Shown here: piece by piece, positions 18,384-28,033 of the stretch
Layout: each line of letters starts with the position of its first letter
Position numbering within the stretch: the stretch's first letter is position 1
Assembly: GCF_030817275.1 (NCBI RefSeq)
Contig: NZ_JAUSZD010000002.1
Coordinates: 1,736,001 to 1,800,000, forward strand
DNA from: Paenibacillus sp. V4I7
Lineage (GTDB): Bacteria; Bacillota; Bacilli; Paenibacillales; NBRC-103111
Direction: 5' to 3'
Length of the DNA: 64,000 bases
The notes under the pieces: generated by a model
Told to the model about the DNA's origin: nothing
What the model saw: the letters and a program-made list of their open reading frames with translations, nothing else
Databases searched by the model: none
Translations under genes and position numbers: made by a program

Positions 18384-19488
18384 ATGGAGCGGGGGAGAAG
18401 TCGCACTTTATAACATTATTACCCATCTCGGAAACGAAGTAGACCCACTAGTCATTGTGGCCGAGGAGGGTGTGCTCGTAGAGCGGTTAAGAGACAAAGG
18501 TATCGATGTTCGCGTCTTGCCTTTAAGTGATAAGGTACGCAATCGAAATCGTAATGCGGTAAATTTGCAAGCTGTATCCGCCGCTTTTGAGCTTCTCACC
18601 TATGGGAAGAGGCTCTCTAAATTATTGAAAGCAGAAAAAGTCGTCTGTGTACATACCAATTCGTTGAAATCTGCTTTTTATGGAGCTGTAGCTGCTAAAT
18701 TGGCAGGTATTCCTCTCATCTGGCATATTCGGGACCATATCGGAGTTCCGTACTTGAAACCGATCGTCGCTCAAGCGATACGATGGATGTCCCGCTTGCT
18801 GCCAAACGGCGTCATAGCGAATTCTAATTCAACCTTGAATGCTCTACATTTGCCGAAATCGAAAAAAACGTTAGTTGTCTACTCGGCTTTCGCAAAAACG
18901 AAGAATTCAGGCATTGCTGTAGAGAAAAAATGGATGAAGCCCTACGTTGTTTTGCTAGTTGGCAGGCTAGCGGAGTGGAAGGGCCAACATATTTTACTCG
19001 AAGCGGCCAAGTCGTTCCTCCCCGATCAGCAGGTTCAGTTCTGGTTAGCCGGGGATGCCTTGTTCGGGGAAGACGCGTATAAGCAGCAGCTGCTTCAGCA
19101 AATGGCAGATGACAAGCTGTACAATGTCACCTTACTGGGACATGTGGATGACATTCAAACACTAATGCAGCAAGCGGACCTACTGGTACATACTTCCATA
19201 ACTCCTGAGCCATTTGGTCAGGTCATTGTAGAAGGAATGGCGGCAGGATTACCCGTTATTGCTTCTAATGAAGGTGGTCCGACAGAAACGGTTGTGAATG
19301 GCGAAACGGGACTTCTCATTACGCCCGGTGACCCCGCTTTGCTTGCCGATTCCATACGCTACCTGCTGGAGCATCCAGAGGAGCGGCGCAGAATGAGTGA
19401 GAATGGCATAAAACGCGTGGAACAACACTTTGTCATCGAACGAACTGTTTACCCAAATCACTCATTACTATGCAGGTTTAATTGCTAA
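18352..19488 (+). CDS. Glycosyltransferase family 4, C-terminus shifted
   Basis: A 378-aa GT-B protein starting MRVAYLDHTARWSGGEVALY, with LVGRLAEWKGQHILLEAA (about residue 202), LGHVDDIQTLMQQADLLVH and EPFGQVIVEGMAAG (about 285). ATG 18352 has AAAGGAGG 11 bases upstream; GTG 18343 is too close to it. The last residues in frame (VYPNHSLLCRFNC) are unlike the family. Removing one T from 19448-19450 gives TVTQITHYYAGLIANS with a stop at 19493-19495, a normal family ending. So either one base was inserted or the sequence has an error; only the last dozen residues change. Overlaps the preceding gene by 32 bases. Confidence 0.87.
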   Translation: MRVAYLDHTARWSGGEVALYNIITHLGNEVDPLVIVAEEGVLVERLRDKGIDVRVLPLSDKVRNRNRNAVNLQAVSAAFELLTYGKRLSKLLKAEKVVCVHTNSLKSAFYGAVAAKLAGIPLIWHIRDHIGVPYLKPIVAQAIRWMSRLLPNGVIANSNSTLNALHLPKSKKTLVVYSAFAKTKNSGIAVEKKWMKPYVVLLVGRLAEWKGQHILLEAAKSFLPDQQVQFWLAGDALFGEDAYKQQLLQQMADDKLYNVTLLGHVDDIQTLMQQADLLVHTSITPEPFGQVIVEGMAAGLPVIASNEGGPTETVVNGETGLLITPGDPALLADSIRYLLEHPEERRRMSENGIKRVEQHFVIERTVYPNHSLLCRFNC

Positions 19489-19525
19489 CTCGTAATTATC
19501 CGCTAGTAAATAAAGGATGGATCAA

Positions 19526-20626
19526 ATGAAAATAGCAATTGCGCATGATTATTTGGTTCAAATGGGCGGGGCCGAAAGAGTGGTTGAGGTCTTTCACCAA
19601 ATGTACCCGAGTGCTCCCATCTATACGACCATGTTTAGCAATAACCGGCTGCTCGATGAGCTAAGAGATGCGGATATACGGGCCTCCTGGTTGCAAAAAA
19701 TGCCTGGAGGGAAAAGCCATTTTAAAGAAATGCTCCCCCTATACCCCTTTGCGATTAAGGATTTTGATTTCCGAGAATTCGATATCGTGCTTAGCTCAAG
19801 CAGCGCTTTCATGAAAAGTATTCAGGTTCCGAAGGATACGTTCCATCTCTGTTACTGCCATACCCCGATGCGATTCGCTTGGGATTATGACACGTATATG
19901 GAGCGGCAATCCAATTCAAGTGTGATGAAGCGGCTTTTGAAAATCTATATCGATAGGCTTAAGCAATGGGATCAAAAAACGTCGGCTAATGTGAATCAGT
20001 TTATCGCTAATTCCTCCGTCGTAAAAAATCGCATTCGAAATTATTACCAACGCGATTCAGATGTTATTTTTCCGCCGATTAATACGTCGCGATTCCATAG
20101 CTCAACTTCCATTGATGATTATTATTTGATTGTATCGAGACTTGTTTCGTACAAGCGAATTGATCTGGCGGTAGAAGCATTTAATCGAAATGGACTGCCG
20201 TTATACATCGTTGGAGAAGGACCCGACCTCGTGAGGCTTAAGGCAATGGCCAAAGGGAATATCCGTTTCCTGGGAAGGCTGGATGACGGTTCGGTCACTC
20301 AAATGATGGCGCAGTGCCGAGCGTTAATCTTTCCTGGTGAGGAGGATTTCGGCATAACACCGCTGGAAGCTAATGCTGCCGGAAGACCCGTTGTTGCCTA
20401 TCAGGCCGGAGGTGCGCTAGATACGATTGTGCCTCATGTGAATGGTGTATTCTTCAAACGGCAAGAGGTAGAAGATCTGCTGCTTGCGATTCAGGAAGTG
20501 GAAAACCATGACTGGGATGTAAGGCAAATCATGCAGCACGCACAGAAATTTGATGAGCAAACATTCATGGATAAACTAAAAGACTACATGGGTAAGGCCT
20601 ACCAACAATTCAGAGAGGGGCATTAA
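19526..20626 (+). CDS. Glycosyltransferase family 4 (WbaZ-like, probable mannosyltransferase)
   Basis: A 366-aa GT-B protein. The N-terminus MKIAIAHDYLVQMGGAERV and CYCHTPMRFAWD (about residue 110) are hallmarks of the WbaZ/mannosyltransferase branch. Donor-side motifs are SRLVSYKRIDLAVEAF and PGEEDFGITPLEANAAGRPV (about 270). ATG 19526 is chosen with AAAGGATGG eight bases upstream rather than ATG 19517, which abuts that site. The sugar is probably mannose from the GDP-mannose made by ManC, by family resemblance only. Confidence 0.87.
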   Translation: MKIAIAHDYLVQMGGAERVVEVFHQMYPSAPIYTTMFSNNRLLDELRDADIRASWLQKMPGGKSHFKEMLPLYPFAIKDFDFREFDIVLSSSSAFMKSIQVPKDTFHLCYCHTPMRFAWDYDTYMERQSNSSVMKRLLKIYIDRLKQWDQKTSANVNQFIANSSVVKNRIRNYYQRDSDVIFPPINTSRFHSSTSIDDYYLIVSRLVSYKRIDLAVEAFNRNGLPLYIVGEGPDLVRLKAMAKGNIRFLGRLDDGSVTQMMAQCRALIFPGEEDFGITPLEANAAGRPVVAYQAGGALDTIVPHVNGVFFKRQEVEDLLLAIQEVENHDWDVRQIMQHAQKFDEQTFMDKLKDYMGKAYQQFREGH

Positions 20627-20630
20627 TCGT

Positions 20631-21962
20631 ATGGATATTGCAGTAATCGGGACGGGGTATGTGGGGTTAGTTTCCGGGGTATGCTTCGCTGAAGTGGGCA
20701 ATAACGTAATCTGTGTGGATCATGATGAACAGAAAATTGAAAAATTGCAAAACCTGATATCTCCGATCTACGAACCTGGTATTGAACAGCTGATGGAGAA
20801 GAATCTGAATGCCGGTCGATTGGCCTTTACCTCTGACTTGGCACAGGCCATCAGTCAATCCGAACTCATTATTATTGCGGTGGGCACACCTTCCTTACCA
20901 AATGGAGAGGCTAATCTGGCCTTTATCGAGCAGGCGGCCATGGAAATCGGGAAGGCGATGAATAGTTATAAAATCATTGCAACGAAAAGCACCGTTCCTG
21001 TTGGTACGAACGAGCATATTCAAATGATTATTGCCATGAATACGATGCAGTCTTTCGACGTCGTATCGATTCCAGAGTTTCTGCGGGAAGGCTCAGCGAT
21101 CGATGATACCCTTCATCCGGATCGGATTGTCCTCGGGATTGAAAATCCAAGCTTAGCCGCACCTCTTACGGAGCTGCACCGTTCATTTACCGATCAAATC
21201 TTCGTTACAAGTATTCGCAGCGCGGAGATGATCAAGTATGCTTCGAATGCCTTTCTTGCGACCAAAATTTCATTTATTAATGAAATATCCAATATTTGCG
21301 AGAAAGTTGGCGCAGATGTCACTGAGGTTGCCAAAGGAATGGGGCAAGATAAGCGAATTGGCTCTTCCTTCCTGAGTGCGGGTATCGGCTACGGGGGTTC
21401 TTGTTTTCCCAAGGATACAGACGCATTGATTCAAATTGCCGGTAATGTCGACTATGAGTTTCAATTGTTAAAGTCGGTTGTCGAGGTGAACAAATCGCAG
21501 CGTTATAAAGTAATTTCCAAGCTGGAAGCGTCCCTCGGTCCGCTTAGCGGCAAATCCATTGGCATCTGGGGATTGTCTTTTAAACCGAACACGGATGACA
21601 TTCGTTATGCGCCTTCCATCGAAATCGTGGAAACCTTGATTCGTGCGGGAGCACGGCTGAAGCTGTATGATCCCATTGCGATGGAGAAATTTAAGGAACG
21701 TATCGACCATCCGGCAATTCAATGGTGTGAGAATGCTCTGGAGGCAGCTACGGGGTCCGACGCCATTTGTTTACTTACGGATTGGGAAGAATTCAAAGCT
21801 GTCCCATTATCACAGCTCATTTTCGTCATGGAGCAGCCGATTCTTATTGATGGTCGCAATGTGTTTAGCAAAGAGCAGGTTCAGGGAACTGGACTCAAAT
21901 ATTATTCGGTAGGGAGACCTGATTTGATCGGGGCATCCCGTCCCAAAGCGCTGGCTAGATAA
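20631..21962 (+). CDS. UDP-glucose 6-dehydrogenase
   Basis: A 443-aa NAD-dependent dehydrogenase oxidising UDP-glucose to UDP-glucuronate. It has the Rossmann start IAVIGTGYVGLVSGVCFAEV, ATKSTVPVGT (about residue 119), EFLREGSAI (about 149), the substrate lysine in KYASNAFLATKISF and the catalytic cysteine in GYGGSCFPKDTDAL (about 258). The C-terminal SFKPNTDDIRYAPS is also standard. Length is normal. It starts four bases after the WbaZ-like gene's stop. With GalU upstream it makes a two-step route to glucuronic acid, so the polymer is probably acidic. Confidence 0.94.
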   Translation: MDIAVIGTGYVGLVSGVCFAEVGNNVICVDHDEQKIEKLQNLISPIYEPGIEQLMEKNLNAGRLAFTSDLAQAISQSELIIIAVGTPSLPNGEANLAFIEQAAMEIGKAMNSYKIIATKSTVPVGTNEHIQMIIAMNTMQSFDVVSIPEFLREGSAIDDTLHPDRIVLGIENPSLAAPLTELHRSFTDQIFVTSIRSAEMIKYASNAFLATKISFINEISNICEKVGADVTEVAKGMGQDKRIGSSFLSAGIGYGGSCFPKDTDALIQIAGNVDYEFQLLKSVVEVNKSQRYKVISKLEASLGPLSGKSIGIWGLSFKPNTDDIRYAPSIEIVETLIRAGARLKLYDPIAMEKFKERIDHPAIQWCENALEAATGSDAICLLTDWEEFKAVPLSQLIFVMEQPILIDGRNVFSKEQVQGTGLKYYSVGRPDLIGASRPKALAR

Positions 21963-21994
21963 TTATCAAATAAACCGAGTGGAGCGTGGTATTT

Positions 21995-23365
21995 ATGAAA
22001 TTGGTTCTTCTTTCCGGCGGGTCGGGTAAACGACTGTGGCCATTGTCCAATGATTCCAGATCCAAGCAATTCTTAAGGGTACTTGAAGATGCTGAAGGCA
22101 GAAGTGAATCCATGGTTCAACGTGTATGGAGACAACTGCAGAATACAGGCCTCGGCGATGATGCTTACTTAGCGACGAACCGCTCCCAGGTTGAAATGAT
22201 TATAAGTCAATTAGGCGGCGATGCCCCGCTTATTGTTGAGCCTGAGAGAAGAGATACCTTCCCTGCAATCGCGCTTGCTGCTGCTTATATGTATGATGTC
22301 GAGAGTTTGCCCCTGAATACAGTGATTACGGTGTTACCCGTAGATCCCTATGTCGATGAGGCTTTCTTTCAGAAAATCAAACAGTTAGAAGAAGTTCTGC
22401 ACGAAACGGATGCGAATTTGGCGCTAATGGGCGTTGTTCCAACGATTCCGTCTGAGAAATACGGGTATATCGTTCCCTCTGACAAACGCAGAGAAGGGTC
22501 AGAAGCACTGCATGTCAACCATTTTGCTGAAAAGCCGAATCGTGAACAGGCAGCTGCCTTGATTGAACAGAAGGCGCTTTGGAACTGCGGTGTCTTCGCT
22601 TTCCGGCTAGGCTATCTCATTGAGGTCATGGTGGAAAAGGGCATCCCGATTCAATATGAAGAAATGCTTAAAAATTATCATAAACTAACGAAAATTAGCT
22701 TTGACTACGAAATTGTTGAGAAGGAAGCGAGCTGTGTTGTCGTACCTTACGACGGCTATTGGAAAGACCTTGGTACTTGGAATACACTGACAGAGGAAAT
22801 GAGCCGATCCCAGATTGGAACGGGCATCGTGACCGAAGATTCCGAGAATACCCATTTGATTAATGAGCTAGATATTCCAGTTACGGTGATTGGGATCAAG
22901 GACGCCGTCATCGCTGTCAGCCCTGATGGGATTCTTGTAACGAGCAAGTCGGAAAGTCCTCGGATTAAGGAAGTCATGAATAAAATTGAACACCGACCGA
23001 TGTATGAGGAGCGCAGGTGGGGACGTTATCGTGTGATTGACTATGTCAAGTATGCAGAAGATAATGAGGTGCTGACTAAACGGATTCTCGTCCATGCAGG
23101 TAAAAATATAAGCTATCAGCTGCATTATAAACGCAGTGAAGTGTGGACGATCGTAAGCGGCGTTGCGGATATAGTCATTAATGACAAGCTCTATCAAGTG
23201 AAGCCTGGAGATGTCGTTCGAATTCCAGATGGAACTAGGCACAGCATTCGAGCCATAACGGATGTTGAATTTATCGAGGTCCAGAGCGGATCCGAATTAG
23301 TGGAAGAAGACACGGTTCGTATTTGTATGGCATGGAAGGATATCCCCCTTCACCAATTTATTTAA
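21995..23365 (+). CDS. manC: Mannose-1-phosphate guanylyltransferase / mannose-6-phosphate isomerase
   Basis: A 456-aa two-domain enzyme. Residues 1-280 are a nucleotidyltransferase with LSGGSGKRLWPLSN and the PERRDTFPAIALAAAY stretch; residues 330-456 are a cupin of type II phosphomannose isomerase with EERRWGRYRV, QLHYKRSEVW and IPDGTRHSI. It makes GDP-mannose and may also interconvert fructose-6-P and mannose-6-P. ATG 21995 follows GGAG by ten bases; GTG 21986 is less likely. Last biosynthetic gene of the operon; a hairpin follows its stop. Confidence 0.93.
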   Translation: MKLVLLSGGSGKRLWPLSNDSRSKQFLRVLEDAEGRSESMVQRVWRQLQNTGLGDDAYLATNRSQVEMIISQLGGDAPLIVEPERRDTFPAIALAAAYMYDVESLPLNTVITVLPVDPYVDEAFFQKIKQLEEVLHETDANLALMGVVPTIPSEKYGYIVPSDKRREGSEALHVNHFAEKPNREQAAALIEQKALWNCGVFAFRLGYLIEVMVEKGIPIQYEEMLKNYHKLTKISFDYEIVEKEASCVVVPYDGYWKDLGTWNTLTEEMSRSQIGTGIVTEDSENTHLINELDIPVTVIGIKDAVIAVSPDGILVTSKSESPRIKEVMNKIEHRPMYEERRWGRYRVIDYVKYAEDNEVLTKRILVHAGKNISYQLHYKRSEVWTIVSGVADIVINDKLYQVKPGDVVRIPDGTRHSIRAITDVEFIEVQSGSELVEEDTVRICMAWKDIPLHQFI

Positions 23366-23387
23366 GATTTGTTTTGAAACAACGAAC

Positions 23388-23420
23388 CGCCTTCTATTCG
23401 ACTTTCGCGAATGGAAGGCG
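23388..23420 (+). terminator. Hairpin after manC, likely operon terminator
   Basis: CGCCTTCTATTCG (23388-23400) pairs with CGAATGGAAGGCG (23408-23420) around a seven-base loop, with one mismatch. The following sequence is only weakly T-rich, so termination may be partial. Confidence 0.55.
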
Positions 23421-23590
23421 ATTCCTTGTTTGAAAGCATAACTGAAATTGGAAAAACTTTCAAAATATTTATATAAAGCTTATACAAATCTAATATATGC
23501 CCTGTATGGTAGATTGAGCAGGATGAACAATCGTGTAAGGAACGTAAATCGGGGTTCATTGTGTCAATCTACGATACTGGAGGAAAGATG

Positions 23591-25132
23591 ATGATCGATT
23601 TTTTTGGAAAGGTGGGTGTGCATAAGAAGGTGGTTTCCTTATTGTTTCTACTCTCTTTGCTAGCACCGAATATCTTGCTTCACCCTAACGTAACGAATGC
23701 GTCAGTTGTTCCTATCAACTCACAAGCTACGTATGAGGCTAAGGCAGTACTGCAGCAATTGTATGCCATCTCGGGTGTAAGCATCATTAGCGGGCAGCAT
23801 GATTACTTAGAAAGCCCAGATGAATGGACGAATCAAGTCAAAGGCTTGACTGGTAAATATCCGGGTCTTCATGGTTATGAATTCGGTGCCATTATGAATC
23901 AATCAGAAAGTCAATTGGCAGAACAAAGACAACGGGTGGTAAATAGTGCGATAGCATGGAACCAGGCTGGCGGTTTGGTAACGATATCATTTCATGAAAG
24001 CATTCCTGGAACGTGCCTTTGCTGGTCAAATGTGAAGAAGGAAATGAGCCAAGCCGATTTTGATAAGTACGTAACGCCAGGGACTCCCCAGTACACGCAA
24101 TTGCTTGCAGATCTCGATAAAGCGGCTGTCTACTTAGGGAAACTTAGGGATGCAGGTGTTCCTGTCTTATGGCGCCCTTATCATGAAATGAATGGGAATT
24201 GGTTCTGGTGGGGCAAGAAGAGCAACTTCCCTGCATTATGGAATATCATGTACGACCGCTTCGTTCATGTGCATAAGTTGAACAATCTACTTTGGGTTTG
24301 GAGCCCAAATGCACCAAATGCTTTGGCTGACTCGTATACAGCTACTTATCCCGGAGAAAATAAGGTGGATGTTCTCGCTGTTGATATCTATGACAATGAT
24401 TACCATCCAGATTATTACACGAAAATTGTTGAATTAGCTAAGGGTAAGCCTGTAGCCGTGGGGGAAAATGGTGAGCTGCCTAGTGACACTATTTTGAATG
24501 AGCAGCCCAAATGGGCCTATCTAATGACATGGGGCAAAATGCTGGCCGAAAATAATAACCTACAAGAAATTGAAACCTTTTATACGAATTCGAAATTATT
24601 GACAAGAGAGTCGCTTCAAACTATTAAAGTACCTGACTCACTACCTGTCTTTCAACCAGTCTTAGAACCAGTCTTAGAACCTATCTTACAACCTGTCTTA
24701 AAGGAAGAGAGATATGGGTTGCAAGCGGAATATTACGATAACAAGGATTTGACCACACTGAAGGAAACGAAGGAAGACGCCAAGATTGATTTCAATTGGT
24801 CCACGTCGGCTCCCTTTCCTTCTATGCAAGCAGATACGTTTTCCGTCAGATGGACGGGTAAACTCAAGCCGAAATTTACGGAAACTTATAAAATTTCTAC
24901 GTTAAGTGACGATGGCATCCGAGTTTGGGTGAATGGCGTGCTGGTTATTGATAGTTGGTTTAATCAAAGCTGGGTGGAACGATCCGGAACCATTGCTCTT
25001 ACCGCTGGAGTACCTGTTGATTTGAAAGTCGAATATTATGATAATATGAATGGTGCTGTTGCTAAAGTCATGTGGACGAGCCCGTCCCAAGTGAAAGAAA
25101 TTATTCCCGCGAATGTCCTATTACTTCCTTGA
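23591..25132 (+). CDS. Secreted GH26 endo-beta-1,4-mannanase with PA14 domain
   Basis: A 513-aa enzyme with a basic N-terminus and hydrophobic segment (KKVVSLLFLLSLLAPNILL), so exported. The GH26 catalytic domain covers about residues 45-330: general acid/base Glu in YHEMNGNWFWW and nucleophile Glu in VAVGENGE. A linker of PVLEP-like repeats (24646-24703) leads to a C-terminal PA14 domain (about 375-513: EYYDNKDL, FSVRWTG, SDDGIRVWVNG). ATG 23591 or 23588 follow GGAGGAA. GH26 enzymes cut beta-mannans; PA14 binds carbohydrate. Lying directly after the polymer genes, it may trim the mannose-containing product or free it from the cell. Confidence 0.9.
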   Translation: MIDFFGKVGVHKKVVSLLFLLSLLAPNILLHPNVTNASVVPINSQATYEAKAVLQQLYAISGVSIISGQHDYLESPDEWTNQVKGLTGKYPGLHGYEFGAIMNQSESQLAEQRQRVVNSAIAWNQAGGLVTISFHESIPGTCLCWSNVKKEMSQADFDKYVTPGTPQYTQLLADLDKAAVYLGKLRDAGVPVLWRPYHEMNGNWFWWGKKSNFPALWNIMYDRFVHVHKLNNLLWVWSPNAPNALADSYTATYPGENKVDVLAVDIYDNDYHPDYYTKIVELAKGKPVAVGENGELPSDTILNEQPKWAYLMTWGKMLAENNNLQEIETFYTNSKLLTRESLQTIKVPDSLPVFQPVLEPVLEPILQPVLKEERYGLQAEYYDNKDLTTLKETKEDAKIDFNWSTSAPFPSMQADTFSVRWTGKLKPKFTETYKISTLSDDGIRVWVNGVLVIDSWFNQSWVERSGTIALTAGVPVDLKVEYYDNMNGAVAKVMWTSPSQVKEIIPANVLLLP

Positions 25133-25151
25133 TGGTTGAGAGGTATCTAAC

Positions 25152-27776
25152 ATGATGAGATATGTGATTGTACCAACTGCCTTGTTGATCTTACTGATCC
25201 TGACCTCGGCTTCGAATGACTACGGTGCATCGGCTAAAACAGATTTTGTAAAAGTGATGACAGCTTCCAATCAGATTGGTAATCAAATATGGATGTTGGG
25301 CAACCAGAACGATTCCTATTTGGAATTTGAAAGTGGAAGCGCAGGACAGAGCAGCTACACCGTAACGCCCGACTTGAAGCAGACGGATGCTTGGGACACA
25401 GTTCCTCAAGGTCTTAATAAATCTATGAATCCTAACTTTACGATCAACTTCTCGTTAGCTGAAATACCCGAATATGGTGTTCATTTCCGAGTTAGAATTC
25501 TGGATGCTCATAAAGCAATTCCTCAGATGGCGGTTTTCTCCAACAAGTTGCTTTCTGGCATCATTCAGATTGCTGGAGTCGGGGGGACAACAAGCACTTA
25601 CCCGTACAAGAAATTATATGAGCTTTATATTCCTAAGGAGCAGCTGCAGCTGGGAAATAACGAATTAAAGCTGTCAGCCGTAGGCTGTTTGTATTGTACG
25701 GAAGATGAGAACAAATTTCTCTGGTGGAAATGGGATTACCTAGCACTTAATGCGCTGTCTTCACCTGCCGAAGAACCGATTCATGGGAGATATGTGGAAT
25801 CCGGTACTAAGGTAAGCAATCTGTCATTCTACTATGATCAGGGAGCAGTCAGACACCTTCCTTATGTATTGAAATGGCTAGGAATCGCCTACAGCGGCAA
25901 TGTGATGAGGGTAGACTGTGCAACAGATGTGAAGCAGGGATGCTCGTCTATTAAGTCTTATTACGAAACCCTGCGTGATTACAATACCCAGGCAGTAGCT
26001 CTTCATTTGCATACAGGAAACATTAAGCTGAAAGAGGATGGCACACTGCCAGCAGATGCAGAGAATAAGCTGTTAGATTATGTGAAGCAGAATGGGTCCA
26101 TGTTTCAATATTATGAGATTGATAATGAACCAGGCTTATTCAATCGCTCCAAAGGGGTGAATCTAGCCATTGCGAAGTGGTTAAACACCCATCTTCCTGA
26201 GCTTGCTCCTCATGTGAAAACCGTGGCTCCCGGCTGGGCATATGCACCTAAGTACAATATTCGATCATGTAGGAATCAATCCACATCTGGCATGTTTAAA
26301 TGTGGAGATCCAGACGGGTGGGAAGACGATGCAGAGCAGCGAATGGAGCTAGAAGAGCTGACAGATTTAACGAATGGACATGCTTATGGAACTTCGTATT
26401 CCGATAATAAGGACGGAAGCTTCTTAGAAAATCTGCAAACATTCGGAGGAGCAGAGGATGGCCTCAAGAAACTAATGTTGAATACGGAGTATGGAACTTC
26501 GGACAGTCATAAGGATCCTAAAGAATTTGGTGCTACGCAGCCCCAATCGGCGGTCTTCGATCGCATTATGAGGGCTCATATCGGTTATGCCGATATGTTT
26601 ATGCAGCATGCAGCATTTTATCCGCAATATGCCTTGTTTGAGTCAGGGATTGATTTGAATACACAAAACCCAGCACAAATGAAGATTCATAAGAACTTAA
26701 CGGATAAAGATACACGAGTTGGGATTATGCGCAGGTTGAATCTAGCCTATGCCACGCATGGGAAACCGCTAGTATACGAGATAACCAACAAGTTGGAGTT
26801 GGCTGATAAGCTTGTTTATTTTCGCGGCGTGGATACATCAACATTGCCTGCACTGCCAGGATCAGAAGCGAAGTCGGACAAAATTCTGCTTAACTTCGTA
26901 AATTTTGGGACGAGTACCCAAACGATACACGCCAAAGTAACGATGCCTGAGGCTGCTTTATATGAAGGAGAAAGATTCGGAGCGGGTGATACCTATGACT
27001 CAGCACGTACGTATTTGACAGGGCTGCAAGCAGCCCCGGAGCTTGAATTCAAGGAAACGCTGCTTCCAGGTGAAGCTGTACAGTATATCCTGACGCAGAC
27101 AGATGGGGTAAACTCGATTGCTCCTACGTGGATTCAGGCAAAGCCTATAGAGAATCATGCGATTGAGCTTAGCTGGAAAGAAGCTGAAGGAGCACATAGT
27201 TACGATGTTTTACGAAAAACAGGTACGGCTGAGGGCAGTTACGAGGTGATCGCTGAACAAGTGCCAGAAACTAGTTTTGTCGATACCGATACGCTGCTTG
27301 GGAACACATACATGTATCAGATCAGAGTGTCAGGTTCAAAAGAGGTTTCACAAGCGGCAGCGGCGACGGCTATCGAAGAAGTTGCTCTGAACCGGGCAGA
27401 ATGGGGAGTAACCAGCAATTCTGGCAAACCTCAAGGTGCAATTGATGGTAGTCCCTATACGCGTTGGGATACAGGGATTGCTCAAGCACCTGGGCAATTT
27501 TATCAAATTGATTTGAAGAACTCGTTCACAATCAACAAAATTGTGCTGAGAAGTGAGAATTCGCCGAATGATTATCCGAGAAAGTACGAAGTATATGTAT
27601 CTATGGACGGCTTCAATTGGGGATATTCTTCAATCGCATCGGGTGTTGGCACAAGCGTTCTAGAAATCAACTTCAAACCACAAAATGCGCGATACGTAAA
27701 GATTGTCCAAACAGTGAAAGCAGGGAATTATTGGTCCATCCATGATCTGCAAATTTATGGTCACAAAACGGATTGA
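25152..27776 (+). CDS. Large secreted putative glycoside hydrolase with FnIII and F5/8 type C domains
   Basis: An 874-aa exported protein (signal peptide: YVIVPTALLILLILTSAS). The central 400 residues look like a (beta/alpha)8 glycosidase: YEIDNEPGLFN (about 325) resembles the acid/base Asn-Glu-Pro of clan GH-A and LNTEYGTSDSH (about 447) could hold the nucleophile Glu. No known family was recognised with confidence. About 660-755 is a fibronectin type III domain (APTWIQAKPIENHAIELSW) and 755-874 an F5/8 type C (CBM32-like) domain (GAIDGSPYTRWDTG, YPRKYEVYVSMDG). It starts 20 bases after the mannanase gene, same operon. Probably acts on the exopolysaccharide; enzymatic activity is inferred. 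Confidence 0.7.
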   Translation: MMRYVIVPTALLILLILTSASNDYGASAKTDFVKVMTASNQIGNQIWMLGNQNDSYLEFESGSAGQSSYTVTPDLKQTDAWDTVPQGLNKSMNPNFTINFSLAEIPEYGVHFRVRILDAHKAIPQMAVFSNKLLSGIIQIAGVGGTTSTYPYKKLYELYIPKEQLQLGNNELKLSAVGCLYCTEDENKFLWWKWDYLALNALSSPAEEPIHGRYVESGTKVSNLSFYYDQGAVRHLPYVLKWLGIAYSGNVMRVDCATDVKQGCSSIKSYYETLRDYNTQAVALHLHTGNIKLKEDGTLPADAENKLLDYVKQNGSMFQYYEIDNEPGLFNRSKGVNLAIAKWLNTHLPELAPHVKTVAPGWAYAPKYNIRSCRNQSTSGMFKCGDPDGWEDDAEQRMELEELTDLTNGHAYGTSYSDNKDGSFLENLQTFGGAEDGLKKLMLNTEYGTSDSHKDPKEFGATQPQSAVFDRIMRAHIGYADMFMQHAAFYPQYALFESGIDLNTQNPAQMKIHKNLTDKDTRVGIMRRLNLAYATHGKPLVYEITNKLELADKLVYFRGVDTSTLPALPGSEAKSDKILLNFVNFGTSTQTIHAKVTMPEAALYEGERFGAGDTYDSARTYLTGLQAAPELEFKETLLPGEAVQYILTQTDGVNSIAPTWIQAKPIENHAIELSWKEAEGAHSYDVLRKTGTAEGSYEVIAEQVPETSFVDTDTLLGNTYMYQIRVSGSKEVSQAAAATAIEEVALNRAEWGVTSNSGKPQGAIDGSPYTRWDTGIAQAPGQFYQIDLKNSFTINKIVLRSENSPNDYPRKYEVYVSMDGFNWGYSSIASGVGTSVLEINFKPQNARYVKIVQTVKAGNYWSIHDLQIYGHKTD

Positions 27777-27810
27777 CAGAAGCTTATAATGAATAGCAGT
27801 GAAGGAAGGG

Positions 27811-27839
27811 CAGCTACTCCGAAGGAGAGCTGTTTTTTT
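27811..27839 (+). terminator. Terminator after the secreted enzyme pair
   Basis: CAGCT-A-CTCC pairs with GGAG-AGCTG around GAA, with a bulged A, and is followed by seven T. Confidence 0.85.
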
Positions 27840-28033
27840 GTCGTTTGTTTATGATCACTACGCCATGTTACTGCTTGAGAAGATCAAGTAACAGCGTTGA
27901 AATTCGCCGATCAAGGACGTAAGGTCCTAGAGAAAGTGAGCAACATTTATGAGCGGGAGTTCACACTGCAGCGCTAACAGAATACACTTAGAATAGATGA
28001 CATTTAACAACGGTGTGACGAGGAGGGGTACAG

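Noticed and set aside
27867..27895. Inverted repeat TGTTACT..TTGA / TCAAGTAACA
   Set aside because: The stem is interrupted and lacks a T-run or any neighbouring target; probably chance in a spacer.
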